A stretch of DNA of 64,000 nucleotides. Source: Alphaproteobacteria bacterium. Lineage in GTDB: Bacteria; Pseudomonadota; Alphaproteobacteria; Rhizobiales; Xanthobacteraceae. The translations under genes and the position numbers were made by a program. The stretch spans positions 18,401 through 82,400 of the forward strand of contig VAZV01000141.1 of the NCBI GenBank assembly GCA_005884765.1, read 5' to 3'. Shown piece by piece: positions 16,430 to 24,901 of the stretch. Under the pieces are notes generated by a model, which searched no databases, was not told where the DNA came from, and was given only the letters and a program-made list of their open reading frames with translations. Every line of letters begins with the position of its first letter. Position 1 is the stretch's first letter.

Positions 16430-18147
16430 TCGACGATACCGGAGCCGCTCCGGAGGATTCGTCGGTCCGTAAATGGAAGATCGCGGTCATCGACGACGAT
16501 CAGGCCGTGCATGAAGGCACGCGCTTTGCGCTGAGCGACTATAGTCTGAACGGCCAGACGCTCGAGATCCTGTCGGCCTATTCGGCCGCCGAAGGCCGCA
16601 CCCTGATGCGCGCGCATCCGGATATCGCGGCCGTGCTGCTCGACGTCATCATGGAGACCGACGTTGCCGGACTCGAGCTCGTCGAATACATCCGCAACGA
16701 AATCAGGAACGAGACGGTCCGCATCATCCTGCGCACCGGACAACCCGGCCAGGCCCCGGAACGCCGCGTTATCGTCCAGTACGACATCAACGACTACAAA
16801 GCGAAGACCGAGCTCACCGCCGACAAGTTGTTCACCTCGCTGACCGCGGCACTGCGCAGCTACCAGCAGCTCGAGCGCATGGTGCAGACAAGGCGCGGGC
16901 TCGAAATCATCATCGATGCCGCCTCAACGCTCTACGACTTCAGGTCGATGCAGCGCCTCGCCGAGGGCGTGCTGACGCAGCTCGCTTCGTTGCTTAACGT
17001 CGACTGCGCCGGCATCCTGGTGCTGCGCGACGATGGCGGCGCGGCCGGCAGCGAGTTTTCGGTGCTGGCGGGTTCCGGCTGCTATAGCCGTTTCATCGGC
17101 ACCACCAGCTCGAAGGCGCTCGACCCGGATTTGCGGCAGATGGTGGAAGCGGCGTTCCAGCGCCGCAAGAACGAGTTCGCCGACCACCGCAGCGTGCTCT
17201 ATTTGCGCACCGGAAGCGGCCGCGAGGTCGTCGTGCTGCTGCAGGCCGAACGCCCGCTGTCGGAGACAGACCGCGCGCTGGTCGAGATTTTCTCCAGCCG
17301 GCTTTCGATCGCGTTCGACAACGTCATCCTGTATCAGCAGCTTCACGAGGCCAACACCCAACTGGAAGACCGTGTCGCCCAGCGTACCCGCGCGCTGATG
17401 CAGGCCAACCGGCGGCTGTCGGCGCAGTGGCTGCGGCTGCAGCGAGCCAATGGCTTCAAGAATGAAATTCTCGGCACCGTCGCCCATGATTTGAAGAATC
17501 CGCTGGGGGTGATCCTTGGCCGCACCGAAATGCTGACCGAACTGATCGGCGCCGGCTCGCCGAAAGAGAACGTCACGGCGCAGGTCGACCATATCCGCGA
17601 TGCCACCAAGCGGCTGACCTCGATGGTCGATCACCTGATCTCGGACGCGATGGCCGATGCCTTCGACATCACCATCCGGCGCGAGCCGGTCGATGTCGCG
17701 GCGCTGGTCGCCGAAGTCGCCGAAGTCAACAAGCCGCTCGCGGTCAACAAGCAGCAGACCATTTCGGTATCGGCGCCGCCGAACATCGTGACCATGTGCG
17801 ATACCGATCGCATCAGGGAAGCGATCGACAATCTCGTCAGCAATGCCATCAAATACTCACCGATCGGCGGCAAGATTTCGCTCGTCGTTGCCCATGAAGG
17901 CAACGGCACTATCATCCGCATCGCCGACCAGGGCGCCGGCCTGTCGCCGGAGGATCTCGGGCGGTTGTTTGGCCGCTTCCAGCGGCTGTCAGCAAAGCCC
18001 ACCGCCGGCGAGAGCTCGACGGGGCTGGGCTTGTCGATCGTCAAGCGCATCATAGACATGCATGGCGGCCATGTGACTGCGGACAGTGCCGGACCCGGGC
18101 AGGGATCGACGTTTACCGTTACACTACCGGCAACAGAGCTGTCATGA
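16399..18147 (+). CDS. Receiver-DUF3369-histidine kinase hybrid
   Basis: 582-residue cytoplasmic protein. Residues ~25-150 are a receiver with phospho-acceptor Asp82 (LLDVIMETD) and the acidic cluster IDDDQ; ~170-310 are a DUF3369 (GAF-like) domain; then a coiled coil, a HisKA domain with His363 (GTVAHDLKNPLG) and a HATPase domain (NAIKYSP, DQGAGL, TGLGLSI). It can take phosphate from the upstream kinase and pass it on, acting as the middle of a relay. No membrane segment. It overlaps both neighbours (31 bases before, 4 bases after). Confidence 0.9.
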   Translation: MAEPDDVLHLIDDTGAAPEDSSVRKWKIAVIDDDQAVHEGTRFALSDYSLNGQTLEILSAYSAAEGRTLMRAHPDIAAVLLDVIMETDVAGLELVEYIRNEIRNETVRIILRTGQPGQAPERRVIVQYDINDYKAKTELTADKLFTSLTAALRSYQQLERMVQTRRGLEIIIDAASTLYDFRSMQRLAEGVLTQLASLLNVDCAGILVLRDDGGAAGSEFSVLAGSGCYSRFIGTTSSKALDPDLRQMVEAAFQRRKNEFADHRSVLYLRTGSGREVVVLLQAERPLSETDRALVEIFSSRLSIAFDNVILYQQLHEANTQLEDRVAQRTRALMQANRRLSAQWLRLQRANGFKNEILGTVAHDLKNPLGVILGRTEMLTELIGAGSPKENVTAQVDHIRDATKRLTSMVDHLISDAMADAFDITIRREPVDVAALVAEVAEVNKPLAVNKQQTISVSAPPNIVTMCDTDRIREAIDNLVSNAIKYSPIGGKISLVVAHEGNGTIIRIADQGAGLSPEDLGRLFGRFQRLSAKPTAGESSTGLGLSIVKRIIDMHGGHVTADSAGPGQGSTFTVTLPATELS

Positions 18148-18887
18148 CCCAGAGCCCGCACATCATCATCGTCGACGACGAGGCGCCGGCCCGCGAAATG
18201 GTCGGCGATTATCTCAAGATGCATGGCTTCGGCGTCACGCTGTGCGACGGGGGGAAGAGCCTGCGCAGCGTCATCGAGACCCAGGTGCCCGATCTCGTCG
18301 TGCTCGATCTGAACATGCCCGAGGAAGACGGTCTGTCGATCATCCGCGACCTCAAGAGCCGCATCAATGTTCCCGTCATCATGCTGACGGCGACCGCAAG
18401 CCCGATCGACCGGGTGGTCGGACTCGAGCTAGGGGCCGACGACTATGTCGCCAAGCCCTGCGAATTGCGCGAGTTGATGGCGCGGATCCGCTCGGTGCTG
18501 CGGCGAAGCGCGCCCGCCAAGGCCGTCGTGGCATCAGCGGAAGAAGCGGCCGCAAAAGCGGCGAGGGAGCAGTTGGTGCGGTTCGGTACCAAATGGCTCG
18601 ATCTCGAGGCGCAGGCATTGCGCGACGACGAGGGCAACGAACATCCGTTGACCGCGTCCGAATTCGGCCTCCTGAAAGTATTCGCGGCCAATCCAAAGCG
18701 GGTGCTGTCGCGCGAGCGATTGCTGGAATTGGCCAATGCGCGCGATGCCGAAGCCTTCGATCGCGCCGTCGACTTAAGGATCATGCGGATCCGCCGCAAG
18801 ATCGAACCGGACCCGACCAAGCCTGCCGTGATCCGCACCATCCGGGGCGGCGGCTACCTGTTCTCGCCCACCGGCGACAAGGCTTGA
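18144..18887 (+). CDS. OmpR/PhoB-family response regulator
   Basis: 247-residue regulator: receiver with DDE at 11-13 and phospho-acceptor Asp55 (VVLDLNMPEED), Thr82 region MLTA and Lys ~105 (YVAKP), followed after a slightly extended Ala/Glu linker by a winged-helix DNA-binding domain (LTASEFGLLKVF, SRERLLELA, DLRIMRIRRKIEPD, RTIRGGGYLF). ATGA overlap with the hybrid kinase. It is the likely output of the relay. TorR-like regulators belong to the same subfamily. Targets may include the divergent binding-protein gene. Confidence 0.92.
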   Translation: MTQSPHIIIVDDEAPAREMVGDYLKMHGFGVTLCDGGKSLRSVIETQVPDLVVLDLNMPEEDGLSIIRDLKSRINVPVIMLTATASPIDRVVGLELGADDYVAKPCELRELMARIRSVLRRSAPAKAVVASAEEAAAKAAREQLVRFGTKWLDLEAQALRDDEGNEHPLTASEFGLLKVFAANPKRVLSRERLLELANARDAEAFDRAVDLRIMRIRRKIEPDPTKPAVIRTIRGGGYLFSPTGDKA

Positions 18888-18930
18888 TCCAGGGCGCGCA
18901 TTCGCGCGATCCGTTGGCGGGCTCCCGGGA
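18888..18930. repeat. Partial copy of a palindromic repeat
   Basis: GGCGCGCATTCGCGCGATCC, followed by GTTGGCGGGCTCCCGGG, corresponds in reverse orientation to the core of the longer element at 29937-30055 (GGGTCGCGCGAATGCGCGCC). The GCGCGCATTCGCGCG part can form a small hairpin right after the regulator stop and could act as an mRNA end. Confidence 0.5.
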
Positions 18931-19134
18931 TGCAGGCTCAGCCTATCCCTCCAATTTTAGCCTCGTTGAAATCACTTGCATTTCACCCCCGAATGTTTCG
19001 TCGCAGGCGGCGCGACGAAACAATTATCTCAGGCATGAAACCATTTTTCCCTATTCGTGCAGAAGTCCGGAAACGTTGGCTCATTAACAATTTGCCCAAC
19101 GAGACGCCGCACAAGCGGCATCGGGGAGCCTGTC

Positions 19135-19746
19135 ATGCACAACGTGATCGCCATCAACGCCGCCGCCCGCCAAGGCATTATCGCTGCTCAGGCGACCTCG
19201 GATGAAATGTTGCTGGAGAGCATCGCCGATGGCGGCCGCACCGCCATGCACATCCTCTACTCCCGACACCATGTGCGGGTTTACCGTTTCATCCTTCGTA
19301 TCGTGCGTGACGGCACCATGGCCGAAGATCTGGTCAGCCAGGTGTTTCTCGATGTGTGGCGCACCGCGAGGCAGTTCGAAGGACGTTCCCAGGTTTCAAC
19401 CTGGCTGTTGTCGATCGCCCGCTTCAAGGCGCTGACCGCACTGCGCCAGCGGCGCCACGAAGACATCGACCAGGAAGACGTGCGCCAGATCGCCGATGAG
19501 GCCGACACACCCGAAGCCTCGCTCGACCGCAGCAACACCCGCGCGATCCTGCGCGCCTGCGTCGCAAAGCTTTCGCCGGCGCATCGCGAGATCATCAATC
19601 TCGTCTACTACCACGAGAAATCGGTCGAAGAGGTCGGCGAGATCATCGGCATCCCGCAGAGTACGGTGAAGACCCGCATGTTCTACGCCCGCAAGCAGTT
19701 GGCCGATTTGCTTAAGGGCGCCGGCATCGACAGCCTCGCCGCGTAA
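19135..19746 (+). CDS. ECF-type RNA polymerase sigma factor
   Basis: 203-residue sigma-70 family protein with region 2 (HVRVYRFILRIVRD, AEDLVSQVFLDVWRTA) and region 4 (LSPAHREIINLVYYHEKSVEEVGEIIGIPQSTVKTRMFYAR, a helix-turn-helix). It directs RNA polymerase to a small stress or nutrient regulon. ATG at 19135 follows a GGGGAGCC ribosome-binding site; the longer frame from 19057 has no such support. No anti-sigma factor gene is adjacent, unlike many ECF groups. The following gene encodes a membrane thiol transporter but is separated by about 400 bases with a terminator, so it is probably not cotranscribed. Confidence 0.92.
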   Translation: MHNVIAINAAARQGIIAAQATSDEMLLESIADGGRTAMHILYSRHHVRVYRFILRIVRDGTMAEDLVSQVFLDVWRTARQFEGRSQVSTWLLSIARFKALTALRQRRHEDIDQEDVRQIADEADTPEASLDRSNTRAILRACVAKLSPAHREIINLVYYHEKSVEEVGEIIGIPQSTVKTRMFYARKQLADLLKGAGIDSLAA

Positions 19747-19917
19747 AATAACGTAGATTCAATGGCTTAATCGGATAGACGAGACAGAACCCCTCTCTGT
19801 TTTCGAGGCAAAAGGTTACTGCCGACGAAACAATTGAAACAATCGGCGAAATCAGGCGGAAAAACTCACCCGCTACAACAATCACCATCGAGTTTCCAAA
19901 CCTCCCAAGTTACCTCC

Positions 19918-19957
19918 AACGACCCGGTCGGGATGCCCCCCTTCCGGGTCGTTTTGC
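19918..19957 (+). terminator. Rho-independent terminator
   Basis: AACGACCCGG at 19918-19927 pairs with CCGGGTCGTT at 19944-19953 around a 16-base loop, and the distal arm runs into TTTTG. It would end transcription reading from the sigma-factor gene about 170 bases upstream. Confidence 0.8.
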
Positions 19958-19971
19958 GTTTGCAATCGCTC

Positions 19972-20071
19972 GAGCATGATCCGGAAAAGTGGGAGCCGGT
20001 TTTCCGAAAAGATCATGCTCAAACAAAAAGATAGAGCGAGATGACGAGTCGAAGAAAAGTCATCACGCTCT
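19972..20071. repeat. Two-part palindromic repeat (GAGCATGATC family)
   Basis: First hairpin: GAGCATGATC at 19972-19981 pairs with GATCATGCTC at 20011-20020, with CGGAAAA / TTTTCCG inside. Second hairpin: AGAGCGAGATGAC at 20033-20045 pairs with GTCATCACGCTCT at 20059-20071. The second half recurs at 24083-24135, and a variant of the first half lies between soxY and soxZ (34492-34594). Confidence 0.8.
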
Positions 20072-20158
20072 TGGCTCCGTCTCACGAATACGTGACGGGC
20101 GTAACGCGCAGCTGCTGCGCCTCGAAGGAAACTTCGAACATTCGTGGAAAGCTGTTTG

Positions 20159-20860
20159 ATGCTCAATCTTGTTCTCGCTTTACTTGCGGGCATCGTCACG
20201 ATCGCCGCGCCCTGCACCCTTCCGGTGCTGCCGATCCTGCTCGGCGCGTCGGTGGGCCACACCGGTAAGCTTCGGCCGGCGATGATCGCGCTTGGCTTCG
20301 TGCTGTCGTTTTCAGTGGTTGCGCTGGCCTTGAGCGCGATCACCCGCATTTTCGACTTCGATCCGAACGTGCTTCGCACCGGCGCGGCAGTCATGCTGCT
20401 CGGCTTCGGACTATTGATGATCTGGCCGACGCCGTTTGAGTGGCTGTCCATTCGCGTCAGCGGCCTCATCAATGGCGGCTCCGCCGCCCTCCTCCCGCAA
20501 GGCCAGGGCAACCTCGGTGGTTTTGTGCTCGGGACCACGCTGGGGCTGGTCTGGACGCCTTGTGCAGGCCCGGTGCTGGGCTCGATCCTGACCCTTGTCG
20601 CAACCTCCAGGGATATCGCATGGGCGAGCACGCTGCTCGTGGTCTATGCCATCGGTGCGGCGCTGCCGATGCTCGCGATCGCCTATGGCGGACAGGCCGC
20701 GACCACCCGCGTTCGCAGCATCGCGCGATATTCGCCGAGGTTGCAGCAGGCGTTCGGCGCCGTGGTGATCGCATTCGCGCTGCTCTCTTACTTCCAATAC
20801 GACACGCTCATCGTGGCGTGGCTGACAGGATTCTACCCGACCGGCCAGATCGGCCTGTGA
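20159..20860 (+). CDS. CcdA/DsbD-type membrane thiol-reductant transporter
   Basis: 233-residue inner-membrane protein with six hydrophobic segments and two conserved redox cysteines in APCTLPVLP and TPCAGPVLG. It carries reducing equivalents from cytoplasmic thioredoxin to periplasmic thioredoxin-like proteins, for cytochrome maturation or disulfide repair. ATG at 20159 starts just before the first helix, after GGAAAG. The next gene, 24 bases downstream, encodes an exported thioredoxin-like protein, its natural partner. Exact client is unknown; the downstream oxidase operon is a candidate but is degenerate. Confidence 0.9.
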   Translation: MLNLVLALLAGIVTIAAPCTLPVLPILLGASVGHTGKLRPAMIALGFVLSFSVVALALSAITRIFDFDPNVLRTGAAVMLLGFGLLMIWPTPFEWLSIRVSGLINGGSAALLPQGQGNLGGFVLGTTLGLVWTPCAGPVLGSILTLVATSRDIAWASTLLVVYAIGAALPMLAIAYGGQAATTRVRSIARYSPRLQQAFGAVVIAFALLSYFQYDTLIVAWLTGFYPTGQIGL

Positions 20861-20884
20861 TCATCCCTCAAAATGGAGACCTCC

Positions 20885-21451
20885 ATGACCATACGCTCAT
20901 TCGCCGTCCTTGCCGCCACGATCGCCATCGGTTGGACGAGCACGGCCATACCCGGTATCGGCGGCGAGATCGCGCACGGCGCCGCCGCTCCATTTGCGGT
21001 CGCCGCTGCCCAGGACGCCGCGCCTGACTTCACCGGCATCAGCAACTGGTTCAATTCCGCCCCGCTCAGGATGGCGGATCTGCGGGGCAAAGTGGTGCTG
21101 GTCGATTTCTGGACCTATGGCTGCGTCAATTGCGTCAACACGCTGCCGCACGTCACCGAGCTCTATGCGAAATACAAAGACCGCGGCCTCGTCGTGGTCG
21201 GCGTGCACACCCCGGAATTTCCGTTCGAGCGCTCGGCGGCCAATGTGCAGGCCGCGCTGAAGCGGCATGGCATCACCTATCCGGTCGCGCAGGACAACGA
21301 CTCGCGGACCTGGGACGCCTATCGCAACCAGTATTGGCCGGCGCAGTACGTCATCGATCAGAGCGGCAGGGTCGTGCTGCATCACGACGGCGAGGGCCAA
21401 TACGAGCAGATCGATCGTACCATCGCCCGCCTGCTTAGCGCCAATAGCTGA
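20885..21451 (+). CDS. Exported thioredoxin-like protein (TlpA/redoxin family)
   Basis: 188 residues with an N-terminal hydrophobic segment (signal or anchor) and a thioredoxin fold carrying Cys80 and Cys83 in WTYGCVNC. The inserted form GCVNCVNTLP, followed by VVGVHTPEFPFE, is typical of the DipZ C-terminal-type redoxins usually paired with CcdA. ATG at 20885 is preceded by GGAGACC. It is expected in the periplasm and reduced by the CcdA-like protein encoded upstream. Confidence 0.9.
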   Translation: MTIRSFAVLAATIAIGWTSTAIPGIGGEIAHGAAAPFAVAAAQDAAPDFTGISNWFNSAPLRMADLRGKVVLVDFWTYGCVNCVNTLPHVTELYAKYKDRGLVVVGVHTPEFPFERSAANVQAALKRHGITYPVAQDNDSRTWDAYRNQYWPAQYVIDQSGRVVLHHDGEGQYEQIDRTIARLLSANS

Positions 21452-21454
21452 CCA

Positions 21455-21487
21455 AAGCGTTTTCGAAGAAAGCGCGTCAAAACAGAA
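21455..21487. repeat. Short remnant of an AAAGCGTTTTCGA-type repeat
   Basis: AAAGCGTTTTCGAAGAAAGC followed by GCGTCAAAACAGA reads like the two ends of an interspersed element known from rhizobial genomes with its centre missing; that comparison is from memory. AAAGCG...GCGTCAAAAC ends flank it. It sits directly upstream of the truncated cioA, at what looks like a rearrangement junction. Confidence 0.4.
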
Positions 21488-21554
21488 AATTGAATCTTGG
21501 CTCCGATCAACCGAAACGGATGCTCAGGCTGGCTGAACGCGATACCATCGTCAT

Positions 21555-22928
21555 GTGTTCCATATCGTGTTTCCGGCCTTCACGATCGGCCTTGCCAGCT
21601 ACCTTGCCGTGTTGGAGGCGCTCTGGCTGTGGACCGGGCGCGAGGTCTTCATCAACCTGTTCAATTACTGGCTGAAGATTTTCGCGGTCGTGTTCGGCAT
21701 GGGCGTAGTGTCGGGCATCGTGATGTCCTACCAATTCGGCACCAACTGGTCGGCATTTTCCGACAAGACCGGCCCCGTGATCGGCCCGCTGATGGCCTAC
21801 GAGGTGCTGACCGCGTTCTTCCTGGAGGCGGGCTTTTTGGGCGTGATGCTATTCGGCCTCGAACGCGTCGGGCACAGACTGCACTTCGTCGCGACCTTGA
21901 TGGTCGCGATCGGCACGTTGATCTCGGCGTTTTGGATCCTCTCGGCTAACTCCTGGATGCAGACGCCGGCCGGATATGCGCTCAACGCCGACGGCCAGTT
22001 CGTCGCCGCCGACTGGCTGAAGGTGATCTTCAATCCGTCGTTCCCCTATCGGCTCGTACATATGGTGCTGGCGGCCTATCTGACGACGGCGCTGGTGGTC
22101 GGCGCGGTCGGCGCGTTTCACCTGTTGCGCAACCAGAACCTCGCCGGCCCCCGCGTGATGTTCTCGATGGCGATGTGGATGGCGACTTTAGTGGCGCCGA
22201 TCCAGATCATCGCCGGCGATCAGCACGGCCTCAACACGCTGGATCATCAGCCGGTAAAGATCATGGCGATGGAAGGCCATTACGAGAGCCACAGTGACGG
22301 GGCGCCGCTGATCCTGTTCGGGTGGCCGAACCAAAGCGCCGGCAAGGTCGATTACGCCGTCGAAGTCCCCAAACTCGGCTCGCTCATTCTCAAGCATTCG
22401 CTCGATGCGCCGCTCGCGGGCCTCGACACCGTGCCGCGAAAAGACTGGCCGCCCGTGCCCATCACGTTCTGGTCGTTCCGGATCATGGTCGCAATGGGAT
22501 TTCTGATGTTGGGGCTCGGGCTTCTCAGCCTGTTCATGCGCTTGCGCGGCACGCTCTATGAGCAGCGGCTGCTGCATAGGTTCGCCGTCGCCATGGGACC
22601 GGCCGGCTTTATTGCCGTGCTCGCGGGCTGGATCACCACCGAGACCGGGCGCCAGCCCTTCACGGTGTATGGCCTGTTGCGGACGGCCGAATCCGCCTCG
22701 CCCCTGGCCGCCCCCGCGGTCGGCTCCTCGTTGGTAGCCTTCGTCATCGTCTATTTCGCGGTATTTGCCGCCGGCATCATTTACATCTTGCGCTTGATGG
22801 CCGCGCCACCGCATCCAGGCGAACAGGGACCAAGCCACGACGTGCCGACCCGCACGGCCGGCATCACGCCCGCCGCGGGCGTCGCATCCGCCACGGGTGC
22901 TGCGGCGACCGAGGGAGCCGTCCGATGA
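21555..22928 (+). pseudogene. cioA: Cytochrome bd/CIO quinol oxidase subunit I, 5'-truncated
   Basis: 457 codons of a CydA/CioA protein. It keeps the haem-ligand region from FHIVFPAFTIGLASY onward, the GWITTETGRQPFTV segment, a short CIO-type Q-loop and eight or so membrane helices. However, family members begin with about 16-18 residues before FHI (...LxRxQFAxT-S), forming the first half of helix 1. Here the frame upstream of GTG 21555 has six unrelated codons and then TGA; none of the three frames restores the missing sequence. There is no clear ribosome-binding site. It overlaps cioB by ATGA. Because the partner also carries a nonsense codon, I treat it as decayed, though the remaining sequence is otherwise intact. 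Confidence 0.72.
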
Positions 22929-23935
22929 TTGCCGCCGATGTCGCGACCATCTGGGCGTTCATCATCGCGTTCGCGGTGTTCGTCTATGTCGTAATGGACG
23001 GCTTCGACCTTGGGCTCGGCATCCTGTTTCCATTGTTTCCCGCCAAGGCCGATCGCGACGTGATCATGAACAGCGTCGCGCCGGTCTGGGATGGCAACGA
23101 AACCTGGCTGGTACTGGGCGGCGGCGGCTTGATGGCGGCGTTTCCGCTGGCCTACGCCGTCTTGATGCCCGCGCTCTACACCCCGATGATTGCGATGCTG
23201 ATCGGCCTGATCTTCCGCGGCGTCGCCTTCGAATTCCGCTGGCGCACCACCCAGCGCAAGCGCAATCGCTGGGACGTTGCGTTCGCGGGCGGTTCGTGGC
23301 TTGCGACGCTGGCGCAGGGAATAGCGCTTGGCGCTATCCTGCAGGGCATCCATGTCGAGGAACGGCATTACGCCGGCGGCTGGTGGGACTGGCTGACGCC
23401 GTTCAGCCTTCTGACCGGGCTTGCGCTCGTGGTCGGCTACGCCTTGTTGGGCGCGGCCTGGCTGGTGCTGAAAACGGAAGGCGAGCTTCGCGACAAGGCG
23501 TATGGCCTGAGCTGGTCGCTGCTGTTTGCGATGCTGGGCTCGATTGGCGCGGTCAGTATCGCGACGCCGTTTCTCCATATTCAATATGCGCAGCGCTGGT
23601 TCGCCTGGCCGAACATCATCCTCACCGCGCCAGTGCCGATTGCGGTCGCCGCTGTGACCATTCTCTTGTTGCGCAGTCTCGCCAAGCGACAGGATAGCCA
23701 GCCGTTCTTCCTGTCGTTGGCGCTGTTCGCGCTCTCCTAGGCGGGGCTCGGGATCAGCATGTATCCCTATATCGTGCCGCAGAGCATCACCATCTGGCAG
23801 GCGGCCTCGCCGGAGAACAGCCAGATCTTCATGCTGTTCGGCGTCGCCGTGCTGGTGCCGCTCATTCTGGGATATACGGCGTGGGCCTATTGGGTCTTCC
23901 GCGGCAAGGTGAGGCCCGAGAGCGGATATCACTGA
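22925..23935 (+). pseudogene. cioB: Cytochrome bd/CIO quinol oxidase subunit II, interrupted by amber stop
   Basis: The frame encodes a CydB-type subunit II of about 336 residues: VYVVMDGFDLGLG, WDGNETWLV and EFRWRTT are textbook CydB segments. At 23738-23740 an in-frame TAG interrupts it after FALS; the same frame then continues GLGISMYPYIVPQSITIW and ends ...RPESGYH at 23935, exactly as full-length CydB proteins do. Homologues normally have Tyr at that point (SYAGLGIS), so TAC or TAT to TAG is the likely change. The truncated 271-residue product would lack the last two helices. Confidence 0.85.
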
Positions 23936-24075
23936 TGCCGAACAAGCAAAACCCAGGGCGGAGCCAGCGCCCGCTGGCACGACGCCTGTTGTGGTTCGCT
24001 GCGCTCTGGCTGGCCGGCGTCGGCACGGTCGCCGTGCTATCCCTTGGCTTGCGGCTCTGGCTGGCGCCGAGGTGA
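23935..24075 (+). CDS. Small single-helix protein, DUF2474/CydX-like
   Basis: A 46-residue protein with a basic N-terminus (RSQRPLARR) and one membrane helix (LLWFAALWLAGVGTVAVLSL). Its ATG shares a base with the TGA of cioB. Tiny DUF2474 or CydX-type proteins are normally the last gene of cytochrome bd operons and stabilise the oxidase. It looks intact, though its partners are damaged. Confidence 0.78.
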   Translation: MPNKQNPGRSQRPLARRLLWFAALWLAGVGTVAVLSLGLRLWLAPR

Positions 24076-24082
24076 GGCTTTT

Positions 24083-24135
24083 CAAACAAAAATATGGAGC
24101 GGGATGACGATTCGAAGAAAAGTCATCCTGCTCTA
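24083..24135. repeat. Half copy of the two-part palindromic repeat
   Basis: CAAACAAAAATATGGAGCGG and onward, with GAGCGGGATGAC at 24097-24108 pairing with GTCATCCTGCTC at 24122-24133, matches the second half of the element at 19972-20071. The GAGCATGATC half is absent. It lies just after the oxidase operon and may act as a 3' hairpin. Confidence 0.75.
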
Positions 24136-24253
24136 AGTCACGGAAAATGAAAGAATTCCGGCAACCGTCGCCTTGAACTTGCCATCAAGCAGGCCGTGAG
24201 ATTTGATGCAGTTTACTGGTTCGGCCGGAATGCCCATGGGGGAGCGCTTTGCG

Positions 24254-24844
24254 ATGAGAAGACTTCGTCACCTGATCTGGATGATGATCGCCGCCGTTGG
24301 CCTGATGCTTTCGGCCCCGCACAGCTACGCGCAGCAGCCCGACGCCGACCAGCCGGGTTTGCTGGCCGATGATTCCTTTGAACTGGATCCGGAATTTCGG
24401 AAGCAAGTGGTGTTTTACCGCACCACCGAACCACCGGGCACCATCATCATCTCGACCGCGGAGCGCCACCTCTATCTGATCCAGCCCGGCGGCCGCGCGA
24501 TACGCTACGGCATCGGCGTCGGCCGCGACGGCTTCCAGTGGCAGGGGCTGTTAAACATCACCAACAAGAAGGAATGGCCGGACTGGACGCCGCCGCCGGA
24601 GATGATCGCACGCCAGCCTTACCTGCCGCGCTTCATGGCGGGCGGACCCGGCAATCCGCTCGGCGCCCGCGCGATGTATCTCGGCACCACCGTCTACCGC
24701 ATCCACGGCACCAACCGGCCGGATACGATCGGCACCAAGGTCTCCTCCGGCTGCTTCCGCCTCGTCAACGCTGACGTGAGCGATCTCTACGAGCGCGTAC
24801 CCGTCGGCACCAAGGTCGTCGTGCGGCAGAAGCCCGAATTGTAA
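24254..24844 (+). CDS. L,D-transpeptidase (YkuD domain), exported
   Basis: 196-residue periplasmic protein with a signal peptide (RRLRHLIWMMIAAVGLML, cleavage after SYAQ). The YkuD catalytic motif is present: HGTN then SSGCFRLVN with the nucleophilic Cys. Such enzymes form 3-3 cross-links in peptidoglycan or attach lipoproteins to it. ATG at 24254 has GGGAGCG 8 bases upstream; earlier ATGs at 24203 and 24236 are less well placed. Monocistronic by spacing. Confidence 0.92.
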   Translation: MRRLRHLIWMMIAAVGLMLSAPHSYAQQPDADQPGLLADDSFELDPEFRKQVVFYRTTEPPGTIIISTAERHLYLIQPGGRAIRYGIGVGRDGFQWQGLLNITNKKEWPDWTPPPEMIARQPYLPRFMAGGPGNPLGARAMYLGTTVYRIHGTNRPDTIGTKVSSGCFRLVNADVSDLYERVPVGTKVVVRQKPEL

Positions 24845-24901
24845 CGGCGCCTGCTATCTTCCAGACAGTTTCCTTTCCCGAATTTTAGCGAGAAAATAAC
24901 C

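Larger units (their letters stand above)
19747..20158. other. Gene-free stretch with terminator and repeat
   Basis: About 410 bases between the sigma-factor and CcdA-like genes. It contains a rho-independent terminator and a two-part palindromic repeat, listed separately. The first ~165 bases carry no feature that I recognise. Confidence 0.6.
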
